From Candidatus Poribacteria bacterium (lineage in GTDB: Bacteria > Poribacteria > WGA-4E > WGA-3G): a DNA stretch of 57,486 bases. The notes beneath the pieces are model-generated. The model made no database searches. It was not told the origin of the DNA and worked only from the letters and a program-made list of their open reading frames with translations. Where the stretch lies: assembly GCA_022821965.1 (NCBI GenBank), contig JAJECN010000034.1:1-57486 (forward strand), given 5' to 3'. The position numbers and the translations under genes are program-made. Positions 33,210 to 40,520 of the stretch are shown here, piece after piece (position 1 is the stretch's first letter; each line of letters opens with the position of its first letter).

Positions 33210-34333
33210 TGAAACCTTACGACTCGGTTACGGCGAACATTATTGCTGATAGCCAAGAGACTGAACAACATCAAGACGCACTTGACCGCCGACAGTTCCT
33301 AACTCGGCTTGCTGCCGGTGTCGGCGGAATCAGTGGCGCGCTTAGCACACTTCCAGCAATTGCGCAGCTGAGTAGTGGGCACTTGCACCCCGACACTACG
33401 CAGTCAGGACCCCTTACGCCTGTTGTTGAGGCGATCGGTAAGGAAGTCTGGGATGGCGATCGGCTCAATGAAGATGCAGTTAGCGAACTGATTGATCAGG
33501 CGATGATGAAGTTGACTGGACGCGCCTCTGCGAAAGAGGCGTGGCGAGATATTGTGCTACCCGATGATGTTGTCGGTATAAAAATCAACCCGCTCGGTGG
33601 ACCAGAACTCAGCACACATTCCATCATTGTTGATAAGATTGTTGAAGGGGTATACGGGGCGGGTGTCCTCAAAAAGCAAATTGTTATCTGGGACCGGTTT
33701 GAAGACCACCTCTTGAACGCTGGGTATCCGATCAGGCAGGAGGATGGTGAGGCGCGAACCATCGCCTCTGACACAGAGGGTATCGGGTATGATGACGAAG
33801 TGTTTTATGAAAGCGAGAAGGATAGCGTCGCCCGTCGAGAAAACGAAAGCACCCGTTCCCGGTATTCCCGCATCGTCACGCAAGAGGTTGATGTGCTAAT
33901 TAACGTTCCTGTCTTGAAGCACCACGCGATGGCAGGTGTGAGTGGATGTTTAAAGAATCTGGCATTCGGAAGTGTGGATAACACACGCCGGTTCCACGGG
34001 AAACCGATCTATTGTAATCCGTCTATCGGCGAGATTCTTGAACATAAGGTGCTGAAAGAGAAACTCGTACTCAATATTGTTGATGGATTGGTCGCATCGT
34101 TCGATAAGGGACCAACATATCATGCCGAGAGCGCGTGGAAATACGGTGGTCTCTTTATCAGTACCGATCCAGTTATCCTCGATGTGCTGGTCCTTCAGAC
34201 CATCAACCAGAAACGCGAGGAGATGGAATTGGATTCTATTTCTAAACTCGCGAACCATGTCAACACAGCGAGTAGTCTCGGTTTAGGGACGAATACATTA
34301 GATCAAGTGGATCTTCAAAAAGTTGAGGTGTGA
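33209..34333 (+). CDS. DUF362 protein with twin-arginine leader
   Basis: 374 residues. R27-R28 in DRRQFLTRLAAGVGGISGAL gives a Tat-type leader. The body matches DUF362: DVVGIKINPLGGPELSTH, IVIWDRFEDHLLNAGY, VDVLINVPVLKHHAMAGVSGCLKNLAFG, DGLVASFDKGPTYH, FISTDPVILDVLVLQTI. DUF362 proteins have no settled biochemical function; many are fused to ferredoxins, but no CxxC cluster motif is seen here. The start overlaps the stop of the peroxiredoxin gene by one base, implying coupled translation. A Tat leader suggests export of a folded, perhaps cofactor-bearing protein. Confidence 0.85.
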   Translation: MKPYDSVTANIIADSQETEQHQDALDRRQFLTRLAAGVGGISGALSTLPAIAQLSSGHLHPDTTQSGPLTPVVEAIGKEVWDGDRLNEDAVSELIDQAMMKLTGRASAKEAWRDIVLPDDVVGIKINPLGGPELSTHSIIVDKIVEGVYGAGVLKKQIVIWDRFEDHLLNAGYPIRQEDGEARTIASDTEGIGYDDEVFYESEKDSVARRENESTRSRYSRIVTQEVDVLINVPVLKHHAMAGVSGCLKNLAFGSVDNTRRFHGKPIYCNPSIGEILEHKVLKEKLVLNIVDGLVASFDKGPTYHAESAWKYGGLFISTDPVILDVLVLQTINQKREEMELDSISKLANHVNTASSLGLGTNTLDQVDLQKVEV

Positions 34334-34335
34334 TA

Positions 34336-34593
34336 ATGAAGCATTGCAAGGTAGCAGGCATACTCCGCTGTACCGTCATCGCCTTCTGTATCGCGATTGC
34401 CCTTTTTCAGATAACAGGATGCACCGTGACTTTCACGCAAAACGACACCCTCCACCTCAGTCTATCGGAACCGACGGAGAAGGCAATGTCCCTCGTCGCC
34501 GAGTTTGAAGCAGGCGAGGCAGAGAGTGTTGCCGGTGATGTGACGCAACAGGCAGGCAGTGTCTGTGCCGGTGGGGCGTGTATTATCTATTAG
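34336..34593 (+). CDS. Small lipoprotein with C-terminal CxxxxC
   Basis: 85 residues from ATG 34336 (GAGGTG 6 nt upstream; GTG 34330 overlaps the previous stop and is less likely). Lipoprotein signal with lipobox ITGC (C29). The mature part is short, acidic and ends VCAGGACIIY, a cysteine pair that could be redox-active or bind metal. Last gene of the LamG-peroxiredoxin-DUF362 operon. No family recognised. Confidence 0.7.
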   Translation: MKHCKVAGILRCTVIAFCIAIALFQITGCTVTFTQNDTLHLSLSEPTEKAMSLVAEFEAGEAESVAGDVTQQAGSVCAGGACIIY

Positions 34594-35222
34594 TCGATTT
34601 TTGACTGCGCTTCAGTGCTTGCTTTGAAGACAGCATTAACCGCACCAAAGAGGACAGGCAAATTATCCATCGTCACGCTTGTTCTATTTCGGGTAAAGGT
34701 GTTATCAACAAGCTGTCCAAACTGCCATAATGTTCCGTCGCTCACGATGCCGTAAACCGGAAAATCGGTATCCTCATTTATTTTTTGGGCGGCTACCAAC
34801 TCGAATAAACATTGTCCCCAACCTTGCTCAAAATCGTTCTTCTTTGCTTTGACAAGGATTATTATTAAAGGCGTTCCGAGAACGGGAATTCCCAATTCTG
34901 ATCGTGTTGAGATAAGATAATCAGGCGTTCCGTTGAGCGTTTCATCATAGCTAATAGCTTTCTTTATCCAGAGTGCATAGTCGTCTGCATACCCTTTGTA
35001 TATCTCCTTTAAAATCGGAAAAATAATTGCCTCGCAGCGGGCCGCCTCGGATGCGAAAACGTCAATGTGTTGCAGGCAAAACTCAAAATCTTGCAGAAAC
35101 TGTTCGGAAGGGGTGCCGGGGATTTCCTCAATATGGACGAAGTCTTTTGTTGTATATGTGATTCTGAATCTCTCTAAGACTTCAGGAATTGTCTTAAAAT
35201 CGCTAAATGCCATGAGTGCCAC
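34590..35222 (-). CDS. PD-(D/E)XK nuclease-like protein of unknown function
   Basis: 210 residues. The core TPDYLISTRSELGIPVLGTPLIIILVKAKKNDFEQGWGQCLFELVAAQKIN follows the pattern of PD-(D/E)XK-fold proteins common in cyanobacteria, in which the second motif is usually a VEAKK. Here that Glu is Lys (VKAKK), so nuclease activity may be lost. Later VYGIVSDGTLWQFGQL is a conserved strand pair. No restriction or toxin partner is adjacent. The last 4 bp overlap the 3' end of the convergent lipoprotein gene. Confidence 0.65.
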   Translation of the reverse strand: MALMAFSDFKTIPEVLERFRITYTTKDFVHIEEIPGTPSEQFLQDFEFCLQHIDVFASEAARCEAIIFPILKEIYKGYADDYALWIKKAISYDETLNGTPDYLISTRSELGIPVLGTPLIIILVKAKKNDFEQGWGQCLFELVAAQKINEDTDFPVYGIVSDGTLWQFGQLVDNTFTRNRTSVTMDNLPVLFGAVNAVFKASTEAQSKID

Positions 35223-35276
35223 CTTCTTACTTAAAGTATAATGGACACCGCTGTATATTTCAACCCAATCTATCCA

Positions 35277-37295
35277 TTATCTATTATTACCCGGCCCCCT
35301 TTTGGCACTGATTTCGTCCCAGTCCCAGAGGAGTACTGTGCCATCCTCACTGCCGCTGGCAAGGGTTTTCCCATCGTGTGAAAATACCAAAGTTTCTATT
35401 GGTTCCGTATGTCCAGACAAAGTTCCCAAACTTCTACCGGTGTCCACATCCCATAGCTGGATTCGAGCCTCACTCCATTTGGAATCAAGAAGCGTTTTCC
35501 CATCGGGTGAGAATATTAATATATCACTGAATTGTCGGTGATTATCAGAAATTACGCTGTGCGCCTGCATGCCTGTCTTTGTTACGTTCCATAAAGTAAT
35601 GCTGTTCCGATGTCCAAGAGCAAGCGTCGTATCGTCCGGTGAGAATGCCAAGCTCCAGGCTCTCTCATCGGTGAATGCCGGAAATTGGTGCCCCGCATCT
35701 ATATCCCATACCAGTGGAATGCCGTGAATACCGTACACAGCAAGTAGAGTGCTATCGGGTGAAAACATCAACTGCCTTGGAAATGGACTCCCTACGTTAA
35801 TACGAGACAGTTCAGTACCGGTCTTTATATCCCATACCCGAACATCTTCTCTCGGACCGCGACTTGCCAGGACTTTGCCATCAGGTGAAAATTTAAATGC
35901 CGATATGGTATCTGCAACCTGCTGCCAAGGTCCAGGGAGTTCCTCATCAGTGACGACTTCCAATAATTGCATGCTGCCGCGTCCTTTGAAACTATAACGG
36001 GACCCCCACCCGGACGGATCGAATGCAATTGGACCGTTGTATCCTCGCGTTACAAAGAATCTACCATCGGTTGAAAACGTGGCGAGCTCGGCTAAATCGC
36101 TATGTCCAGCAGTGAGTGTAGTAAATTCACGTCTCGTCACCAGACTCCATACGTCAACGGTGCCATTATGCGCGGCACTTGCAAGTGTTATTCCATCTTC
36201 AGCAAACGCAACGGCTTTCACCCATTCTGTGTGCCCCGCGGTAAAAGTAGCGAGTTCCTGTCCGTTGCTTGGATTCCAGAACCGGATTGTACCATCAGCA
36301 CTCCCGCTGGCAAGGCACCCAGCATAAGGAAGGGATCCCTTAGGCGCGAAGGCTAAAGCGTTGATGGTATTTTTATGTCCTCTAAGCGTCGCGCGTTCAT
36401 TTCCGGTACTGACATCCCAGACCTTGATTACCCCATCTGTATCGCCACTGGCAACGATTTTACCGTCAACGGAGAAAACGACGGCAGTAACCCACTCTTC
36501 ATGCCCTCTGAGCGTCGCTCGTTCAGCACCGTTTTTTGTATTCCACAGTATTACTGTCTTATCTTCGCTCCCACTTGCGAGCGTTTTTCCATCTTGTGTG
36601 AACGCCAACCCCCGAATGTCTGTTTGCTTCTCGTCTTCGTCCGGACCCCCTTTGAAAAAACCTGCATGCCCGTTGAGCGTCACCCGTCGTCTGCCTGTCG
36701 TTGTGTTCCATAAATGGATTTGTGGACCTCGCTTGTCTCCCGTGGCGAGGGTGCCACCGTTTTGAGAGAGTGCTACTGCCTTGTAGGTCTCCACGTTTTT
36801 TGTATCCGACAATTTGCTACCTGTAACAATATCCCAACGGATAATGTCACCAAATGTGTCCAGACTCATCAACGTTGTACCATCATCGGAGAATGCCAAC
36901 GCTGTCACTGAATCATGCCGCTCGGCTAATTTGAGAGTTGCGAGTTTGCTACCAATTTCCAAATCCCACAACTGTATGATTGGATTAGCGGACCCACCAC
37001 TTGCGAGAAACTTTCCATCTGGCGAGAATGCCAGCGCGTTGACTTGCCCGCCGTGTCCTGTGAACAGAGCGGTTTCTTTTCCATCAAGGACATCGTATAC
37101 CCAAACCGCGACATCCGTCCCTACCACGAGGCGGGTCCCATCGGGTGAGAACCGCATCAGGTTGATGCCACCCTTTCCAAGGCGTGCAATTGCCCCGTCA
37201 GGTAACCCGACTTTTGTATTGTCTTGAGCAAAACTGGTAGAGAGCATCGCTGCAATTGATAAAAAAATGATGAGGAGTAGGCGTTTCATTTTCAT
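35277..37295 (-). CDS. Secreted WD40-repeat protein, 14 repeats
   Basis: 672 residues from ATG 37295, which places a signal peptide at the N-terminus (MKRLLLIIFLSIAAMLSTSFAQ); an in-frame ATG at 37325 adds 10 residues. I count 14 WD-type repeats (.FSPDGK.LASG....I.LWD...G), enough for two seven-bladed propellers. Two central repeats (residues about 395-450) are degenerate. WD40 propellers are protein-binding scaffolds. Outside the cytoplasm their partner is unknown. No catalytic domain is attached. The gene stands alone between unrelated minus-strand genes. Confidence 0.9.
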   Translation of the reverse strand: MKMKRLLLIIFLSIAAMLSTSFAQDNTKVGLPDGAIARLGKGGINLMRFSPDGTRLVVGTDVAVWVYDVLDGKETALFTGHGGQVNALAFSPDGKFLASGGSANPIIQLWDLEIGSKLATLKLAERHDSVTALAFSDDGTTLMSLDTFGDIIRWDIVTGSKLSDTKNVETYKAVALSQNGGTLATGDKRGPQIHLWNTTTGRRRVTLNGHAGFFKGGPDEDEKQTDIRGLAFTQDGKTLASGSEDKTVILWNTKNGAERATLRGHEEWVTAVVFSVDGKIVASGDTDGVIKVWDVSTGNERATLRGHKNTINALAFAPKGSLPYAGCLASGSADGTIRFWNPSNGQELATFTAGHTEWVKAVAFAEDGITLASAAHNGTVDVWSLVTRREFTTLTAGHSDLAELATFSTDGRFFVTRGYNGPIAFDPSGWGSRYSFKGRGSMQLLEVVTDEELPGPWQQVADTISAFKFSPDGKVLASRGPREDVRVWDIKTGTELSRINVGSPFPRQLMFSPDSTLLAVYGIHGIPLVWDIDAGHQFPAFTDERAWSLAFSPDDTTLALGHRNSITLWNVTKTGMQAHSVISDNHRQFSDILIFSPDGKTLLDSKWSEARIQLWDVDTGRSLGTLSGHTEPIETLVFSHDGKTLASGSEDGTVLLWDWDEISAKRGPGNNR

Positions 37296-37394
37296 GGTGT
37301 CTTTATATGGCATCTGTTGCTGCAAAGCCTGCAGATTAATGAAAAGGCGGACTGATAAGCCCGCCTGTGATAGAATTCGGTTTGAATGATGGTG

Positions 37395-37976
37395 CTACTG
37401 ATCCGATTTGATTTCACCCCACGTGGTCGTGAGACTTCCAGCTGGATCAACGGGGAGAGTGCCTTCTTCAACGAAGATTGTCCACATGATGACCGGGTCC
37501 CCGATAACCTCGTCAATACCGAGCAATTCCACTTCTCCCTCCGGATACGGTTCATTCGATTTGTAGATAAAATACTCGGTCGGTGCATGAGGGGCGTCGA
37601 GCATCAGTATTTCTTCGGTATCTGTGTATCCCTTTGTAAACCAGCCTTTCGGATCTTGTCCGCGATCTTCCGGGCGCTTATGTCGGCTGTCCCATGCTTG
37701 ATAGACATAAGCAGGTCGGTCGATGTTAAATGTCAACCGATAGTCCTGTCCACCGGGGCAATCCGCTGACGTGGAAACTTGCGTCAATCCTTGAAACTCT
37801 TTCGGAATGTTTGTGATCGTGTAGTCCCTATCGTGGAAAAATTTCCCACCTTCCTCCAACTCTACCGCTTTATAGGCACCACCCTTATTATCCTTTATTT
37901 CTGTTACCTCTACTGCGAAAGCAGTTAACGCCGCTGCGATGAAGAGCGCAGCGATACAAACATACGTTAGTTTCAC
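37395..37976 (-). CDS. Secreted protein with TTWGEIK C-terminus
   Basis: 193 residues from GTG 37976: AAAGGAGG stands 8 nt before this GTG, and the resulting N-terminus (MKLTYVCIAALFIAAALTAFA) is a signal peptide. Longer in-frame versions lack one. The mature part is hydrophilic with few recognisable features (DRDYTITNIPKEFQGL, YRLTFNIDRPAYVYQAWDSRHKRPED, WFTKGYTDTEEILML). The end VDPAGSLTTTWGEIKSDQ matches the tag of the two LamG proteins. Function unknown. A promoter is at 38084-38055. Confidence 0.75.
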   Translation of the reverse strand: MKLTYVCIAALFIAAALTAFAVEVTEIKDNKGGAYKAVELEEGGKFFHDRDYTITNIPKEFQGLTQVSTSADCPGGQDYRLTFNIDRPAYVYQAWDSRHKRPEDRGQDPKGWFTKGYTDTEEILMLDAPHAPTEYFIYKSNEPYPEGEVELLGIDEVIGDPVIMWTIFVEEGTLPVDPAGSLTTTWGEIKSDQ

Positions 37977-38054
37977 TTTTGGTCCTCCTTTGTTGTTCGG
38001 TTTATAAGCCTCGTGGAAAACTTGAAAAAAAACAACATCTGTGTCATACTTATG

Positions 38055-38084
38055 ATTATACAACAATTTTTTCTAATTTACCAA
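38055..38084 (-). promoter_or_regulatory. Sigma-70-type promoter of the 37395-37976 gene
   Basis: On the minus strand TTGGTA (38084-38079), 18-bp spacer, TATAAT (38060-38055), about 80 nt before the GTG start. Confidence 0.5.
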
Positions 38085-38232
38085 ACAAAACACATTTTCG
38101 CGGGTCCGAAAAAGTTGTCTCGTTTTTAAAATTCTCTTCTTTAGACTAAAAATGTCCGAACTCGGTCGCGAATTAATCGGAAACCTGCCCAGAACGTAAT
38201 GGCGGGTAGCCCAGGAGGCCATATTTAAAAAA

Positions 38233-38544
38233 ATGGTTGAACACATTGTCCTACTCAAGTTAAAGTCAGAGGTTACCGAAGCGCAGCTGGAAACCTTATC
38301 CGATGCCCTGTTCGGAATGACTGACGAAATCCCCGGCATTGAGTCCATAACTGCTGGCACGAACAACAGTCCTGAAGGCAAAAGCCAAGGGTACGGGTAC
38401 GGTTTTATCGTCCGTTTCACAGACGAAGCCGCACGCGACGCATATCTACCACACCCGTTTCACCGTCAAGTCGCAAGTGAGCACATCCGTCCACTTGTTG
38501 AAGATGTGCTTGTTTTCGATTATTCGGTCCCTATCAACGCCTAA
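38233..38544 (+). CDS. Dabb-domain (stress-responsive alpha-beta barrel) protein
   Basis: 103 residues, family length. MVEHIVLLKLKSE at the start, GIESITAGTNNSPEG in the middle and RDAYLPHPFHRQVASEHIRPLVEDVLVFDYSV at the end follow the Dabb (PF07876) ferredoxin-like dimer pattern. The family is functionally varied and mostly uncharacterised in bacteria. No ribosome site is evident. Confidence 0.88.
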   Translation: MVEHIVLLKLKSEVTEAQLETLSDALFGMTDEIPGIESITAGTNNSPEGKSQGYGYGFIVRFTDEAARDAYLPHPFHRQVASEHIRPLVEDVLVFDYSVPINA

Positions 38545-38574
38545 AGCGCAAGGGCGAGGAATGTAATACAAGTT

Positions 38575-38606
38575 GTAGGTTGGGTTGAACGCAGTGAAAC
38601 CCAACG
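38575..38606. repeat. Short GTAGGTTGGGTT repeat
   Basis: GTAGGTTGGGTTGAACG and GTGAAACCCAACG form an inverted pair with a very short loop: the ends of the 30895 element with its centre deleted. First of three repeat families in the 315-bp gap 38545-38859. Confidence 0.75.
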
Positions 38607-38720
38607 TCCCCAGTTAATCTAATCTATGAGTTTAGAGGTGACACAGCAGTAGGTTTCCTTGCCCATATAGAAAGCAGATATACGAAAAAGAACGAATTAA
38701 TACCATTTCTGATTGGAATC

Positions 38721-38774
38721 GTAGAATAAACTTTTAGTTTGTGCTCCCTTGTAGCATAGACTGTTAGTCTGTGC
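38721..38774. repeat. GTAGCATA repeat (two units)
   Basis: GTAGAATAAACTTTTAGTTT (38721) and GTAGCATAGACTGTTAGTCT (38751), each with an internal palindrome. A half unit (ATAAACTTTTAG) follows near 38797. Same family as 24056 and 25593. Confidence 0.75.
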
Positions 38775-38829
38775 ACTCAGGTGTGGTTAATGCGATATAA
38801 ACTTTTAGAAATGGTATAACCAGAACTTA

Positions 38830-38859
38830 CCTCACCGAACCGCAAGGAAAATTAAAAAT
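38830..38859 (+). repeat. Leader repeat 3' module (before the sulfatase-fold gene)
   Basis: CCTCACCGAACCGCAAGGAA followed by AATTAAAAAT directly before ATG 38860; identical over the last 24 nt to copy 4. Only this 3' third of the leader is present. Confidence 0.8.
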
Positions 38860-40248
38860 ATGAGTTGTAACATAGTCGTCGTTGTTTCAGATACATTACG
38901 AACCGCATATCTCAGTCCTTACGGCAACGATTGGATTCAGACACCGAATTTGGCACGCTTTGCCGAACAGAGTGTCAGATTTACGAACGCACACCCAGAA
39001 TGCTTGCCGACGATTCCGACGCGCCGCACCTTACATACCGGTAGACGCGCCTATCCGTTCAGCACTTATACGCCTGTGCCGTGGGACAACGTCTATACAC
39101 CCGGTTGGCAGCCGATGTCTTCCGATGAACCCGCAATCGCTGAATCGCTCGTCCAAAATGGGTATCATACCGGCTTCTTCGCCGATGTACCGCACTATTT
39201 CGTGCCGGGCATGAATTTCACGCGCGGCTTCCGGCAGTGGGAATTCGTTCGTGGGCAAGCCGAGGATAGATACCGCGGTGGCGCGCACGCGGATCCATCA
39301 CTGATTTCTCGCTACCGAGGGAACCCCGCTCGTATCCGTGCCCATATTGTGAACGTCCAACCTGAACGTCCGGAGGAAACGTGGCCCACCGCGCGGTTGT
39401 TCCGTTCCGCCATCGAATTCGTCGAACACAACCATCAAAATACACCCTTTTACCTCTATGTTGACGGATTCACACCGCACGAAACATGGGAAGCACCAAT
39501 CCATTACTATGATCTCTACGGTAAGCGCGAAGACCGAGAACCTATCTGTCTCAATCTGCCCTACGGTTCGCTTAAAGATGAAGAACTTGAGGAACGATTG
39601 CCGAGTGTTAAAGCCAACTACGCCGGTTTGGTAACGCTCGTAGATACATGGTTTGGAAGATTGGTGGATACCATTGATCGCCTCGGACTCCGTGAAAATA
39701 CACTCATCATTTTCCTGGCAGACCACGGCACGAACTTCGCAGAGAATCCGGACAAAGCCACCGGCAAACCCGCAAACTTTATGTACCCCGGTACGATGGA
39801 CATCCCTTTGATAGTCAGCCATCCGTCAGGTGCTAACGCTGGCACGACGTGTGATGAATTCGTCTATACGCTTGATGTGCCCGCCACCGTCATGGCGGCA
39901 AGCCAAGTCGAGCCTGCTGGCGAGATTCAAGGGCAGAGTTTGCTTCCACTTGTGGAAGGAAAAAGCGGTTTTGAGTCGCGTGAATACCTGACCTGTCGCT
40001 ATGTCAACTCTGTTTGGTATAAAGACGCGAAGAGTTGGTACTTCTCCAGCGTTGATTTCGAGGATGATATACGGCTGTTTGACCTTGAGTCAGATGTCGC
40101 TTGTCAGCATAATATCGCCGACAAGGGGGCTGATCGGATTGCACTCGCGCAGGAGCGGATCTTGGCGGATGCAGGCGGCCACCTACCGCACTATAAACGC
40201 CAAGGTAGAACGGATGCCCTCGGCAGACCGCAGTTCGCTGAGGCATAG
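38860..40248 (+). CDS. Sulfatase-fold hydrolase lacking the formylglycine cysteine
   Basis: 462 residues, no signal peptide. Alkaline-phosphatase/sulfatase superfamily: metal-binding VVSDTLR (D11), QTPNLARFAEQSVRFTNAH, LPTIPTRRTLHTGRR, and LADHGTNFAE as the second metal motif. Aligning on the TG that follows the nucleophile (9 residues after it in the 410 sulfatase), the nucleophile position is Thr51 in T-I-P-T-R, not Cys. C48 is 3 residues too early and followed by LPTI rather than xPSR. A Thr nucleophile is known in nucleotide pyrophosphatase relatives, so this may be a phosphatase or phosphodiesterase rather than a sulfatase. Cytoplasmic as far as visible. The leader repeat provides its ribosome site. 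Confidence 0.82.
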   Translation: MSCNIVVVVSDTLRTAYLSPYGNDWIQTPNLARFAEQSVRFTNAHPECLPTIPTRRTLHTGRRAYPFSTYTPVPWDNVYTPGWQPMSSDEPAIAESLVQNGYHTGFFADVPHYFVPGMNFTRGFRQWEFVRGQAEDRYRGGAHADPSLISRYRGNPARIRAHIVNVQPERPEETWPTARLFRSAIEFVEHNHQNTPFYLYVDGFTPHETWEAPIHYYDLYGKREDREPICLNLPYGSLKDEELEERLPSVKANYAGLVTLVDTWFGRLVDTIDRLGLRENTLIIFLADHGTNFAENPDKATGKPANFMYPGTMDIPLIVSHPSGANAGTTCDEFVYTLDVPATVMAASQVEPAGEIQGQSLLPLVEGKSGFESREYLTCRYVNSVWYKDAKSWYFSSVDFEDDIRLFDLESDVACQHNIADKGADRIALAQERILADAGGHLPHYKRQGRTDALGRPQFAEA

Positions 40249-40274
40249 TCTTTAGAAAGGGAAGGATGGAGAAC

Positions 40275-40520
40275 ATGAGCGTTATTGCCAAGGATATTCA
40301 GGCGCACTGGCGTGTTGTTCAACCTTTATTTTCAATTCGTTATGAGGACGAATACGATAGAGCCATTGTAACCTTAAATGCTTTGATTGATGAAGTGGGG
40401 ACGGATGAACAACATCCACTCTATGAACTTCTTGATACACTGGGGACAGTCGTACATGCTTACGAGGAAAAGCATCATTCAATCCGCGAGTGTGATGGAG
40501 TTGAGGAGTTTAAATTATGA
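40275..40520 (+). CDS. HigA-like antitoxin fragment without the DNA-binding domain
   Basis: 81 residues from ATG 40275 (AAGG 9 nt upstream; ATG 40266 is directly against the ribosome site). The segment SIRYEDEYDRAIVTLNALIDEVGTDEQHPLYELLDTLGTVVHAYEEKHHSI follows the N-terminal pattern of HigA-type antitoxins (acidic two-helix region ending YE..H.PI). The HTH domain that should follow is missing, and no HigB toxin is near. The stop overlaps the next ATG (ATGA). Either a truncated relic or a stand-alone small protein. Confidence 0.55.
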   Translation: MSVIAKDIQAHWRVVQPLFSIRYEDEYDRAIVTLNALIDEVGTDEQHPLYELLDTLGTVVHAYEEKHHSIRECDGVEEFKL

